A stretch of DNA of 64,000 bases from an uncultured Oscillospiraceae bacterium (GCA_910587345.1 CAJUKH010000017.1:21728-85727), one strand, 5' to 3'. Numbered from the stretch's first letter, positions 1 to 8,326 are shown. Notes: generated from the sequence alone by a model not told the origin. Numbers and translations are program-made.

Positions 1-234
1 AAACAGGGAGAAAACGATACCGTTTACGATGTGATCCGCCGCAATATCAAGGCTTTCCGCAAATCCAAAGGCTGGACCTCCGCCCAGCTGGCAGAGGCGG
101 TAGGCCTGTCTCACGACTTCCTCCGCCAAATCGAAAGCGAAAAGGTCCGCTACAACTTCTCAGTGGAGACTTTTTACCGTATTTCCAAGGCTTTGGAGGT
201 CTCCATGGACCAGCTGGCCACCCCCCAGTCATAG
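1..234 (+). CDS. XRE-family HTH transcriptional regulator (5' end probably outside the window)
   Basis: Small DNA-binding protein of the Xre/Cro helix-turn-helix class. The helix-turn-helix is visible as GWTSAQLAEAVGLSHDFLRQ, followed by a short dimer-type tail ending in LATPQS. The reading frame is open to base 1. A GTG at 31 would give a 67-residue protein of normal length for single-domain XRE repressors, but it has no ribosome site at the right distance, so the start may lie upstream. It is followed directly by a strong terminator. The target is unknown. Confidence 0.7.
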   Translation, partial: KQGENDTVYDVIRRNIKAFRKSKGWTSAQLAEAVGLSHDFLRQIESEKVRYNFSVETFYRISKALEVSMDQLATPQS

Positions 235-260
235 GCAAAAACAGGCCGAAAAACGCAAAA

Positions 261-305
261 AACGGGAAAGGACCACCGTCGGTCCTTTCCCGTTTTCTTT
301 TTTCT
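261..305. terminator. Bidirectional rho-independent terminator
   Basis: A perfect 14-bp stem (arms 261-274 and 281-294) with a 6-base loop is followed by a T-rich run on the + strand and a T-rich run on the - strand. It can end both the XRE gene and the oppositely oriented clpB. Confidence 0.85.
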
Positions 306-328
306 CCGGAGACATTTCCGGGACTCCC

Positions 329-2965
329 TTACGCCCGGTCCTCCACCACGACTCCTTGCAGCGCAGTGGATATATCCAGCGTCAGCGCCCCGTCCTTCCC
401 ATCCACCGTCAAAGTCTGACCCTCGGCCACCTCTCCGGCGATGATGGCCCGGCTGATGAGAGTCTCCACCGTGTGCTGAAGATACCGCCGCAAAGGCCTT
501 GCCCCGTAAAGAGGGTCGTAAGCGTTCTCAATGACCAGCTCCCGGGCGGCGGGAGTGAGCACGCAGGACAGCCCCTTCTGGGCCAGACGGCTGTTGATAT
601 CGGCTGTCAGAAGCTCCACAATATGCCCCACATCCGCCCGGGTCAGGGGCTTATAGAACACGATCTCATCCAGACGGTTGAGAAACTCGGGCCGGAAGGC
701 CTGCTTCAAAAGGGCATTGACCTGCTCCCGGGCTTCGGCCGTAATTTCTCCCCCTTCGTTGATGCCCTCCAACAGATACTGGCTTCCCAGGTTGGAGGTG
801 AGGATGATGACGGTATTCTTAAAGTCTACCGTCCGGCCCTGGCCGTCGGTGATGCGGCCGTCGTCCAGCACCTGAAGGAGCACATTGAACACATCGGGGT
901 GGGCCTTTTCCACCTCATCAAAAAGGATAACGGAGTAGGGCTGCCGCCGCACCGCCTCGGTGAGCTGGCCCCCCTCCTCATAGCCCACATATCCCGGGGG
1001 CGCGCCAATGAGCCGGGTAACAGAGAACTTTTCCATATACTCGCTCATATCGATGCGGACCAGATTTTTCTCGCTGTCAAAAAGGGTCGCCGCCAAGGTC
1101 TTGGCCAGTTCGGTCTTCCCCACGCCGGTGGGGCCAAGGAAGAGAAAGGAGCCGATGGGCTTGTCCGGGTCGGCCACACCTGCCCGGCTCCTCAAAATTG
1201 CCTCGCTGACCAGCCGCACCGCCTCCTCCTGACCGACGACCCGCTGGTGGAGGATATCCTCCAGATGAAGCAGCTTCTCCCGCTCCCCCTCCATAAGCCG
1301 GGAGACGGGGATGCCGGTCCATCGCTCCACGATCTTGGCCACCTCCTCCTGGGTCACCTTATCCCGGAGAAGGCTGGCCTGCCGGTCCTCCCCGGCCGCC
1401 GCCTCGCTGGCTTCCAGTTCCTTTTGCAGCTGGGGGATTCGGCCGTACTGAAGCTCGGCCGCCCTGTTCAGATCGTACTCCCGTTGGGCTTTGGTCAGAG
1501 CGGCGTTGGCCTCCTCCAACTCCTCCCGCAGTTTCTGGACCCTGCCAATGGTCCCCTTCTCATTCTCCCACTGGGCCTTTTTGGCGTTGAAGTCCTCCTT
1601 CAAGTCGGAAAGTTCCCGGCGGATATCGCTGAGATGTTCCTGGGACAGCTTGTCGGTCTCTTTGGCCAGGGCGGCCTCCTGGATCTCCAACTGGGTCATC
1701 TTGCCCTGAAGGATATCCAGCTCGGTGGGCATGGAGTCCATCTCGGTACGGACGGTGGCGCAGGCCTCGTCAACAAGGTCGATGGCCTTGTCGGGGAGGA
1801 ATCGGTCGGTGATATAGCGGTCGGAGAGGGTGGCGGCAGCAATGATAGCCCCGTCGGTGATCTTCACCCCGTGGAACACCTGATACCGCTCCTTCAGTCC
1901 CCGGAGGATGGCAATGGTGTCCTCCAAATCAGGCTCCTTCACCATAACGGGCTGGAACCGCCGCTCCAAAGCGGCGTCTTTTTCGATATATTTCCGGTAC
2001 TCGTCCAGCGTGGTAGCCCCGATACAGTGAAGCTCCCCCCGGGCCAGCATGGGCTTTAGAAGGTTGCCGGCATCCATGCTGCCCTCGGTCTTACCGGCCC
2101 CTACGATGGTATGAAGCTCGTCAATAAAGAGAATGATGCGGCCTTCCGACCTTTTCACTTCGTTCAAAACCGCCTTCAGCCGCTCTTCAAACTCCCCCCG
2201 GTATTTGGCTCCCGCGATAAGGGAACCCATATCCAGGGCAAAAATGGTCTTATCCTTCAAAGAGCCGGGCACGTCCCCCTTGACGATACGCTGGGCCAGC
2301 CCCTCTGCAATGGCGGTCTTGCCCACCCCGGGCTCGCCGATGAGCACCGGGTTATTTTTGCTCTTCCGGGAGAGGATACGGATGACGTTCCGGATCTCCT
2401 CATCCCGGCCGATGACTGGGTCCAGCCTGTTCTGCCGGGCCCGCTCCACCAGGTCGGTGCCGTACTTTTTCAGGGCATCATAGGTCTCCTCTGGGTTGTC
2501 TGAGGTGACCCGTTGATTGCCCCGGACCGTGGAGAGGGCCTGCAAGACCCCCTCCTCGGTCACATGATAGGTCTGGAGCAGCTGGGCCAGCTCCCGGTCT
2601 GCGGTCTTGAGCAGCGCCAGAAGAAGATGCTCCACCGAGACATACTCGTCCTTCATCTGCTTTGCCGTCTCCTGGGCGGCATTCAGGGCCTGGTCCACCC
2701 CTTGGGAAATGTATATCTTCCCCGGCTCCCGGCCGGGACCGGAGACCCGGGGCTGGCGCTCCACCAGCGCTCTGGCGGCGGCGTGGAAACTGGGCAGGGT
2801 AAGGCCCATACCGGTGATGAGCTGGGGTACCAGACCGTTTTCCGCCTCCAGAAGCGCCAGAAGCAAATGGCATTGCTCCACCTGCTGACTGCCGTAGGTG
2901 GTGGCAATGGATTGGGCCGTCTGAATGGCCTCCAACGATTTTTGGGTAAAGTTTTGAGGGGTCAT
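329..2965 (-). CDS. clpB: ATP-dependent chaperone ClpB (disaggregase)
   Basis: Hexameric AAA+ disaggregase that pulls proteins out of aggregates together with DnaK, in the cytosol. The 878 residues match the family length. In order there is an N domain (about 1-150), nucleotide domain 1 with Walker A GEPGVGKT near residue 205 and IDELHT, a long coiled-coil middle domain (about 400-530, many E/K/Q heptads), and nucleotide domain 2 with GPTGVGKTE. The ATG at 2965 was chosen because AAAGGA precedes it at the right spacing. The frame extends upstream to 3082, but without a ribosome site or family similarity. No CIRCE or CtsR box was found in front of it, unlike hsp20 next door. Confidence 0.96.
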   Translation of the reverse strand: MTPQNFTQKSLEAIQTAQSIATTYGSQQVEQCHLLLALLEAENGLVPQLITGMGLTLPSFHAAARALVERQPRVSGPGREPGKIYISQGVDQALNAAQETAKQMKDEYVSVEHLLLALLKTADRELAQLLQTYHVTEEGVLQALSTVRGNQRVTSDNPEETYDALKKYGTDLVERARQNRLDPVIGRDEEIRNVIRILSRKSKNNPVLIGEPGVGKTAIAEGLAQRIVKGDVPGSLKDKTIFALDMGSLIAGAKYRGEFEERLKAVLNEVKRSEGRIILFIDELHTIVGAGKTEGSMDAGNLLKPMLARGELHCIGATTLDEYRKYIEKDAALERRFQPVMVKEPDLEDTIAILRGLKERYQVFHGVKITDGAIIAAATLSDRYITDRFLPDKAIDLVDEACATVRTEMDSMPTELDILQGKMTQLEIQEAALAKETDKLSQEHLSDIRRELSDLKEDFNAKKAQWENEKGTIGRVQKLREELEEANAALTKAQREYDLNRAAELQYGRIPQLQKELEASEAAAGEDRQASLLRDKVTQEEVAKIVERWTGIPVSRLMEGEREKLLHLEDILHQRVVGQEEAVRLVSEAILRSRAGVADPDKPIGSFLFLGPTGVGKTELAKTLAATLFDSEKNLVRIDMSEYMEKFSVTRLIGAPPGYVGYEEGGQLTEAVRRQPYSVILFDEVEKAHPDVFNVLLQVLDDGRITDGQGRTVDFKNTVIILTSNLGSQYLLEGINEGGEITAEAREQVNALLKQAFRPEFLNRLDEIVFYKPLTRADVGHIVELLTADINSRLAQKGLSCVLTPAARELVIENAYDPLYGARPLRRYLQHTVETLISRAIIAGEVAEGQTLTVDGKDGALTLDISTALQGVVVEDRA

Positions 2966-3122
2966 GATATCACATCCTTTTGTGAGATAGGAGAGCGGAG
3001 ATGTCGGACCATCCCGCTTTGCCGGTTGGGGCATAAATTTGTTATGCGGCGCGGCCGGGCCGGCGAGAGTACCCATCCCCATGGGCAGGATGGTTTTAAG
3101 GCAGGCGGAACCCCACTCAAAC

Positions 3123-3150
3123 TGTATAGACAGAGCCGGGTCAATTTCAA
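3123..3150 (-). promoter_or_regulatory. Putative sigma-A promoter of clpB
   Basis: Read on the - strand, TTGAAA (3150-3145) and TATACA (3128-3123) are separated by 16 bp. Transcription would start near 3116, giving a leader of about 150 bases before clpB. Confidence 0.5.
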
Positions 3151-3428
3151 CCCTTTAGTGTTCCGCCAACGTACCCACGGGTACAGAACAAGAGGGCCTA
3201 TGAGGAGTGTAAAGACGTGTCGAGCCATTCATAGAACGCATGGCCTTGACCTGAGACTTTTCCTGCTTGCTTCCGCTTGGCGCGCGAAGCGGGTTTACCG
3301 GGGGTTGACGCCGCATAACGGCTAAACATTCTTTTTCAAGAGAGTTGTCTTTCCCATCCACGCACCCATAGGGTCGCTGCGCAACCACCAGTCAAACGGC
3401 ATCGGCTCCAGTGCTGCTAAATCAAACC
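3151..3428. other. Gene-free stretch upstream of clpB, origin unknown
   Basis: Between the clpB promoter and the hsp20 terminator no convincing gene is seen. The short frames here have no ribosome sites and atypical composition. The stretch holds a perfect hairpin (GTACCC-AC-GGGTAC, 3171-3184) and GC-rich segments. It may be a dispersed repeat or a decayed gene. Confidence 0.35.
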
Positions 3429-3460
3429 AAAAAGAGCCGACCGGTTTCCCGGCCGGCCCT
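3429..3460 (-). terminator. Terminator of hsp20
   Basis: On the - strand a GC-rich stem with a GAAA loop (3434-3460) runs into five T residues (complement of 3429-3433), just after the hsp20 stop codon. Confidence 0.75.
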
Positions 3461-3471
3461 TTGGAGAGACG

Positions 3472-3894
3472 TTACTGGATGGCGATACGCCGCACCTCCG
3501 GCTCGGCAGGCTTGGCCTTGGGCAGAGTCAGAGAAAGGATACCGCTTTCATAGGCGGCGGTGATACCGCCCTCCTCGATGCCGGTCACATCAAAACTGCG
3601 CTGGAAGGAGCCGTATCTCCGCTCCCGGCGGATGTAGCCCCCCTCCTTCTGCTCGGTGCTTTCGCCGTGCTGGGCGGTGATGGTGAGGATGCCGTCCTTC
3701 AGATCCAGCGTGATATCCTCCTTCTGAAAGCCGGGCAGTTCGGCTTCCAGAACATAACTGTCACCGGTGTCCCGGATGTCGGTGCGGAAAGCGGGCAGGT
3801 CGGCGTTGGACTTACGGAAGAAATCACGGGCAAAGTTATCAAAGGTGTCAAAGATGTTGCTGTCACTGCGGTCAAAGGGAAGCATTCCAAACAT
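3472..3894 (-). CDS. hsp20: Small heat shock protein, Hsp20/alpha-crystallin family
   Basis: ATP-independent holding chaperone that binds unfolding proteins and passes them to DnaK/ClpB. It has 140 residues with an N-terminal arm rich in F and D, then the alpha-crystallin domain from about residue 35 (VLEAELPGFQKEDITLDLKD), ending with the A-x-x-x-G-I-L-S-L-T-L-P signature (AAYESGILSLTLPK). The start has AAAAGGAG upstream at good spacing. Its leader carries one perfect and one weak CIRCE site, so HrcA repression is likely. It lies beside clpB, its functional partner, but is transcribed separately. Confidence 0.95.
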   Translation of the reverse strand: MFGMLPFDRSDSNIFDTFDNFARDFFRKSNADLPAFRTDIRDTGDSYVLEAELPGFQKEDITLDLKDGILTITAQHGESTEQKEGGYIRRERRYGSFQRSFDVTGIEEGGITAAYESGILSLTLPKAKPAEPEVRRIAIQ

Positions 3895-3935
3895 AATGAT
3901 TACTCCTTTTCATTTTACAGATTGAGGTAAATGGA

Positions 3936-3962
3936 TTAGCACTTTCATTTTTCTTCTGCTAA
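3936..3962. promoter_or_regulatory. Degenerate second CIRCE-like operator
   Basis: Arms TTAGCACTT (3936-3944) and TTCTGCTAA (3954-3962) are separated by exactly 9 bases, the CIRCE geometry, and match the consensus at 14 of 18 arm positions. It lies about 40 bp before the hsp20 start codon. Confidence 0.5.
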
Positions 3963-4104
3963 CATTTTTGAGGCTCCATGGGACTCACTCACTTTCTTTC
4001 CGGAGAGGGACCGGTTTTCTCCGGCCCTTGTCCCTCCTTCTGTTTTCCAGTATAGTCAAAGCATATGAACAAATATACCGCAAAATATGTCTAAATTGTA
4101 AATG

Positions 4105-4131
4105 TTAGCACTCAATATCATAGAGTGCTAA
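4105..4131. promoter_or_regulatory. CIRCE element (HrcA operator)
   Basis: TTAGCACTC (4105-4113), nine bases, then GAGTGCTAA (4123-4131) is a perfect match to the HrcA-binding inverted repeat. It lies about 210 bp upstream of hsp20 and just downstream of the uraA terminator, so hsp20 is its only plausible target. Confidence 0.95.
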
Positions 4132-4135
4132 CATT

Positions 4136-4177
4136 CTAAAATAACGCCGCCCGGGAGAGAACCTCCCAGGCGGCGTT
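4136..4177 (-). terminator. Terminator of uraA
   Basis: The arms AACGCCGCC and GGCGGCGTT (4143-4151, 4169-4177) enclose a second pairing block. On the - strand the stem is followed by TATTTT. Confidence 0.8.
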
Positions 4178-4197
4178 GCCGCGTCTGCTTTTCTTTG

Positions 4198-5553
4198 TTA
4201 CTGCTGGTGGATACCCTGGTTTTCGTCCCCGGTCTGATTGATCCCAAACTCGTAGTCATTCCCTGGCAGGACAGCGTTCAGAAGAATGCCGGCAATGGCG
4301 GCGATGGCAAGCCCGGTCAGGGTCACGGACGCTCCGGCCATCTGGAAGGTCAGTCCCTGAGAAAAGCCCAGACCGCAGACCAGAATGACGGCGGCGATGA
4401 TCAGGTTGCGGGAGTTGGTGAAGTCCACCTGATTTTCCACGATGTTCCGCACGCCGATGGCCGAGATCATACCGTAGAGCATAAAGGAGACACCGCCCAC
4501 GATGGCCTGAGGCATGGTGCCGATGACCTCGGCCATCTTGGGGATAAAGCCCAGCGCCACGGCATAGACAGCCGCCAGACGAATGACCATGGGGTCATAG
4601 ACCCGGGACAGGACCAGCACGCCGGTGTTTTCGCCATAGGTGGTGTTGGCCGGGCCGCCGAAAAGGGCGGAGAGAGCGGTGGCAAGACCATCCCCCATCA
4701 GGGTGCGGTGCAGGCCGGGCGTTTCAATAAAGTTCTCCCCCACTGTGGCCGAGATGGCCGACATATCCCCGATATGCTCCATCATGGCGGCCACGGCGAT
4801 GGGGGCCATGACCAGAATGGCCGAGAGGTCAAACTTGGCAAGCCGGAAGGGCGGCAGGCCCAGCCATCCCGCCTGGGCAATGGCGGTCAGGTTTAAAATG
4901 GCCGAGCCGTCGGCGTTGGTCATGCCCATGGCATTCATGGCAAGGGCGGCGGCGTAGGCAATGACCACCCCCAGCAGGATGGGGATGATTTTGAACATTC
5001 CCTTGCCCCAGATATTGAAAACAATGATGGTGCCCAGTGCGATCAGGGCCAGCACCCAGTTGGAGGATGCGTTGCTCACCGCCGAAGGCGCCAGATTCAG
5101 CCCGATACAGACAATGATGGGTCCGGTGACCACCGGGGGCAGAAACCGCATGACCTTTTTGACCCCCACCACCTTGATGATAAGAGCCAGCGCCAGATAG
5201 AGAAGCCCGGCCACCACAATGCCGCCGCAGGCGTATTGCAGCTTTTCAGCCGCCTCCATCCCGGCGTAAATACCCTGGTCCATTTTGGCCATGGTCTCAA
5301 AGCCGCCCAAAAAGGCGAAGGAGGAACCCAGGAAAGCGGGGACCTTCAGCTTGGCGCACAGGTGGAAAAAGAGGGTTCCCACACCGGCGAAAAAGAGGGT
5401 GGTCTGAATGTTCAGCGGCAGGCCATAGGACTGGACCAGAATGGGCACCAAAATGGTGGCCCCAAACATGGCGAACATATGCTGCAATCCCAATATCAGC
5501 ATTTTGGGAAGGCCCAGCTGCCGGGCGTTTCTGATGGCTTCCTGTTGATCCAT
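4198..5553 (-). CDS. uraA: Uracil permease, NCS2 family
   Basis: Inner-membrane uracil:H+ symporter of the nucleobase/cation symporter-2 family. It has 451 residues, the family length, with about 14 hydrophobic segments. UraA-type motifs include QHMFAMFGATILVP near the N-terminus, FLGSSFAFLGGF, and the conserved GENTGVLVLSRVYDP stretch before the last helices. The ATG at 5553 has AAAGGGG upstream. The frame runs on to 5631, but that part overlaps the leader terminator and is not protein-like. Expression appears to be controlled by attenuation in the leader at 5583-5716. It is divergent from the lysA-type gene. Confidence 0.93.
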   Translation of the reverse strand: MDQQEAIRNARQLGLPKMLILGLQHMFAMFGATILVPILVQSYGLPLNIQTTLFFAGVGTLFFHLCAKLKVPAFLGSSFAFLGGFETMAKMDQGIYAGMEAAEKLQYACGGIVVAGLLYLALALIIKVVGVKKVMRFLPPVVTGPIIVCIGLNLAPSAVSNASSNWVLALIALGTIIVFNIWGKGMFKIIPILLGVVIAYAAALAMNAMGMTNADGSAILNLTAIAQAGWLGLPPFRLAKFDLSAILVMAPIAVAAMMEHIGDMSAISATVGENFIETPGLHRTLMGDGLATALSALFGGPANTTYGENTGVLVLSRVYDPMVIRLAAVYAVALGFIPKMAEVIGTMPQAIVGGVSFMLYGMISAIGVRNIVENQVDFTNSRNLIIAAVILVCGLGFSQGLTFQMAGASVTLTGLAIAAIAGILLNAVLPGNDYEFGINQTGDENQGIHQQ

Positions 5554-5582
5554 AAAACGGATTCCCCTTTCTGTTTTCAGGC

Positions 5583-5616
5583 AAAAAAAGAGACGGTCAC
5601 GAAAGTGATCGTCTCT
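5583..5616 (-). terminator. Attenuator (intrinsic terminator) in the uraA leader
   Basis: A 12-bp stem with one mismatch (arms 5605-5616 and 5589-5600 on the - strand, loop TTTC) is followed by seven T residues. It stands about 30 bp before the uraA start codon and can cut transcription before the gene. Confidence 0.88.
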
Positions 5617-5692
5617 CAATGCCTTTCCCACTCAAAAAGGAAAAAGAAATCCCATACGCAAGGCAGATACGGCGTCTTACCTCCTTGACCAT
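5597..5692 (-). CDS. Putative 31-residue uraA leader peptide
   Basis: A short reading frame starts at ATG 5692 behind a strong ribosome site (AGGAGGGG) and ends at a TGA (5599-5597) inside the 3' arm of the attenuator hairpin. In its middle the codons for ISFSFL form a T-rich tract. This layout (leader peptide, U-rich pause region, then terminator overlapped by the translated region) is that of the enterobacterial pyrBI attenuator, where low UTP stalls RNA polymerase and lets the ribosome prevent terminator folding. The peptide itself probably has no other role. Confidence 0.6.
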   Translation of the reverse strand: MVKEVRRRICLAYGISFSFLSGKGIERRSLS

Positions 5693-5722
5693 GGTGTTCC
5701 CCTCCTTTTCTCATTAGGCGAC

Positions 5723-5751
5723 ATTTTACCAGAGCCTTCCCCCACTGTCAA
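5723..5751 (-). promoter_or_regulatory. Sigma-A promoter of the uraA leader
   Basis: TTGACA (5751-5746) and TAAAAT (5728-5723) are 17 bp apart. Start of transcription is expected near 5716. Confidence 0.8.
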
Positions 5752-5788
5752 GAGGAAATTTTCTTTTTGCCCGATGAAAATACAGCCG

Positions 5789-5818
5789 TTGACACACCGC
5801 CGTTTGGGGTGCTATCAT
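5789..5818 (+). promoter_or_regulatory. Sigma-A promoter of the lysA-type gene
   Basis: TTGACA (5789-5794) and TATCAT (5813-5818) with an 18-bp spacer, back to back with the uraA promoter. Confidence 0.7.
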
Positions 5819-5854
5819 AAAACCACCAATTCAGAGAGAAATGAGGCCTGCATT

Positions 5855-7114
5855 ATGAAAAAGCCCTTTGTGACCTTTGAACAGCTCTCCTCCATCGCCG
5901 GACAATACCCCACCCCCTTCCACCTCTATAACGAAAAGGGCATCCGGGAGACCGCCCGACGGCTGAAAGCCGCCTTTGCTTGGAACCCGGGCTTTAAGGA
6001 GTATTTTGCCGTTAAGGCCACCCCCACCCCCGCCATTTTGAAGATTTTGCGGGAGGAGGGCTGCGGCACGGACTGCTCTTCCCTCACCGAGCTGATGCTG
6101 TCGGACAAATGCGGCTTTGAAGGACAGGAGATCATGTTCTCCTCCAACGAGACCCCCGCCGCCGAGTACGAGCTGGCGGCAAAGCTGGGGGCGGTCATCA
6201 ATCTGGATGATTTCACCCACATCGACTTTTTGAAGGAGACGCTGGGCTATATCCCCGAGACCATCTCCTGCCGCTTCAACCCCGGCGGGGTCTTCCAACT
6301 GGGAGAGAGCAAGGAGGGCTTTCAGGTCATGGATACCCCGGGGGACAGCAAGTACGGCTTTACCCGGGAGCAGCTTTTCGAGGGCTTTAAGAAGCTGAAG
6401 CGCATGGGGGCCAAGCGTTTTGGCATCCACGCCTTTTTGGCCTCCAACACCCTGTCCAACGACTACTACCCCGCTTTGGCCGGCATCCTTTTTGAGCTGG
6501 CGGCGGAACTGGAGAAAGAGACCGGCTGTGACATCGCCTTCATCAACCTCTCCGGGGGCGTGGGCATTCCCTACCGCCCGGACCAGCCGGCCAACGACAT
6601 CGCCGCCATCGGCGAGGGGGTCCGGCGGGAGTTCGAGCGGGTGCTGGTCCCTGCGGGGATGGGGGACGTGGCCATCTATACCGAGCTGGGCCGTTATATG
6701 CTGGGTCCCAACGGATGCCTTGTCACCAAGGTCCTCCACTTCAAGCATACTTATAAGGAGTATGTGGGGGTGGACGCCTGCGCCGCCAACCTGATGCGGC
6801 CGGCCATCTATGGGGCTTATCATCATATTTCCGTGTCGGGCAAGGAGGACAGGCCCTGTGACCATGTGTATGACGTGGTGGGGTCCCTGTGTGAAAACAA
6901 CGACAAGTTTGCCATTGACCGGGAATTGCCCGAAATTGCGCTTGGGGACCTGCTGGTCATCCACGATGCGGGCGCTCACGGTTTTTCCATGGGGTACAAC
7001 TACAACGGAAAGCTGCGCTCGGCGGAGCTGCTTTTGCAGGAGGACGGCACGGTACGGCTTATCCGCCGGGCCGAAACCCCGGAGGATTACTTTGCCACCA
7101 TGGTGTTTGAATGA
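5855..7114 (+). CDS. lysA: Diaminopimelate decarboxylase-type PLP enzyme
   Basis: Group IV PLP decarboxylase (alanine-racemase barrel plus beta domain) of 419 residues, the LysA length. The PLP lysine lies in YFAVKATPTP. The phosphate-binding loop is LSGGVGIPYRP, the barrel-end glycine/arginine motif is ELGRYMLGP, and the active-site cysteine from the partner subunit is in GSLCENND. The substrate segment YNGKLRSAE near the C-terminus favours meso-diaminopimelate, giving lysine. Related carboxynorspermidine or ornithine decarboxylases share the fold, so the substrate is inferred. ATG 5855 was chosen over the longer frame because ATGAGG precedes it. The stop overlaps the next gene (ATGA). Confidence 0.85.
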   Translation: MKKPFVTFEQLSSIAGQYPTPFHLYNEKGIRETARRLKAAFAWNPGFKEYFAVKATPTPAILKILREEGCGTDCSSLTELMLSDKCGFEGQEIMFSSNETPAAEYELAAKLGAVINLDDFTHIDFLKETLGYIPETISCRFNPGGVFQLGESKEGFQVMDTPGDSKYGFTREQLFEGFKKLKRMGAKRFGIHAFLASNTLSNDYYPALAGILFELAAELEKETGCDIAFINLSGGVGIPYRPDQPANDIAAIGEGVRREFERVLVPAGMGDVAIYTELGRYMLGPNGCLVTKVLHFKHTYKEYVGVDACAANLMRPAIYGAYHHISVSGKEDRPCDHVYDVVGSLCENNDKFAIDRELPEIALGDLLVIHDAGAHGFSMGYNYNGKLRSAELLLQEDGTVRLIRRAETPEDYFATMVFE

Positions 7115-7420
7115 GGAGTGGCTGCGTAAAGCGGGTCATCCTCTCCCTTCTGCCGGCGGGACTGCTGGCTGGCTGCGCCGCCCCGGCGAGACCGCCGCAC
7201 CCCAGGGCCATTTCTTTTTGAAACGGCTGAAAAGGGGTTTGTCCTTTGCGCTGAAACTCCTTTTGCCCGGGGCTTTGAAACGGATGAAATTTATTTTATG
7301 AGTGCCATAGATGCCGAGGTCGCAAGCATTGTTACCGCTTTAGAAGACATCTATCTCTGGGACGGCTCCGCCTTTCTTTTTCCCGAGCAGCGGTTGATTT
7401 ATGAAGCACAGGAGGATTAA
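7111..7420 (+). pseudogene. Frameshifted small lipoprotein gene
   Basis: The frame starting at ATG 7111 (overlapping the lysA stop) encodes a lipoprotein signal with lipobox LLAGC and stops at 7221. A second frame, open from about 7187 to the TAA at 7418-7420, continues with protein-like sequence (FETAEKGFVLCAETPFARGF, later SIVTALEDIYLWDGSAFLFP). Joining the two needs one frameshift between about 7190 and 7215 and gives roughly 100 residues. It is either a real mutation, a sequencing error in a C/T-rich run, or programmed slippage. The family was not recognised. Confidence 0.6.
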
Positions 7421-7425
7421 TAACC

Positions 7426-8268
7426 ATGGGACTGTTTGACAGATTCAAGAAAAAACCGGAAGCTGACACACCCCAGTGGCCTCAGCCTCCCAAGGCGGAC
7501 ACCATGTGTCTGGTACTGATGGACCGGGTGCTGGAGGACATCGAGCCGGCGGCGGCACATTTGAAGGAGGTCTTCGGCACCGAAGCCGTGGGGGCGCTGG
7601 ACAGGGGCCACCCCATCGTCTCCTCCTTCCCCTTCACCATAGAAGGGCTGGAGTTCTGGGTCTCCTATCTGGCCATGCCGGTGCCCCCCGACACGGCGGA
7701 CATCGCCACGGCGGCCAAGTACGCCCTCCTGCTCTCCGAGGAGGAGAAAGCGGCCTTTGCCGGCCACAGGTCCTTCTGGATGCTGGCCCAGAAGGGCGGC
7801 GGAACTTCTCTGGCAGAGAAGCGGCGGGCCTGCTGGGTCTTCTCCCTGCTCTGTGCCGCTCTGATGGAGCTGGAAGGGACCGTTGGGGCCACCCCGGTAA
7901 ACCGGGGCGGCCTTCTGGTAAGCCGGCGGCATTACCTCCAGCAGCGGGAGATGATGGAGGGCAAGACCTGGGACAACAAGGACGGGTTTTTCCCCGCCCC
8001 CCTTTGGGTCTGGGTCTACGGCACCACCAGCGATGGCGGCAAGCCCGTCATCCAGACCCAGGGACTGGATGACTTCGGCCTTCCGGAACTGGGCTTTTTC
8101 GACCCTGAAAGGCCGGTAAATGAATTATTGGACCTTTTGTATGCCATGTCCTGCCTGCAAATCACAGAGCGGCAGCTGTACCGCAACATGGCTCTGGTGC
8201 CTTTGGACGAAAAGACCGAGGCGGTGTGCAAGCAGGATGGAAACATTCTGCTTTTCATCGGGGCGTAA
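7426..8268 (+). CDS. DUF4261-like protein
   Basis: Soluble 280-residue protein with a charged N-terminal tail (GLFDRFKKKPEADTP), then an alpha/beta domain from about residue 25. It contains the segments CLVLMDRVLED, SFPFTIEGLEFWVSYLAMPVP and, near the end, GLDDFGLPELGFFDP, which recall the DUF4261 family. Members of that family have no defined biochemical role. The start is supported by GGAGG shortly upstream. It stands alone between a broken lipoprotein gene and gluQ. The family call is from memory of these motifs and is moderate. Confidence 0.7.
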   Translation: MGLFDRFKKKPEADTPQWPQPPKADTMCLVLMDRVLEDIEPAAAHLKEVFGTEAVGALDRGHPIVSSFPFTIEGLEFWVSYLAMPVPPDTADIATAAKYALLLSEEEKAAFAGHRSFWMLAQKGGGTSLAEKRRACWVFSLLCAALMELEGTVGATPVNRGGLLVSRRHYLQQREMMEGKTWDNKDGFFPAPLWVWVYGTTSDGGKPVIQTQGLDDFGLPELGFFDPERPVNELLDLLYAMSCLQITERQLYRNMALVPLDEKTEAVCKQDGNILLFIGA

Positions 8269-8326
8269 TCATATTTTGACGGAGAACGGGCGAGCAAAGC
8301 GCGTCCTTATATAAGGCGGTGATTTT

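Noticed and set aside
356..2059. 567-codon frame antisense to clpB
   Set aside because: High-GC shadow of clpB; no ribosome site, and clpB on the other strand is a full-length conserved gene.
4195..4896. Long + frame over uraA
   Set aside because: Antisense shadow; composition rich in H, G and D without any family pattern.
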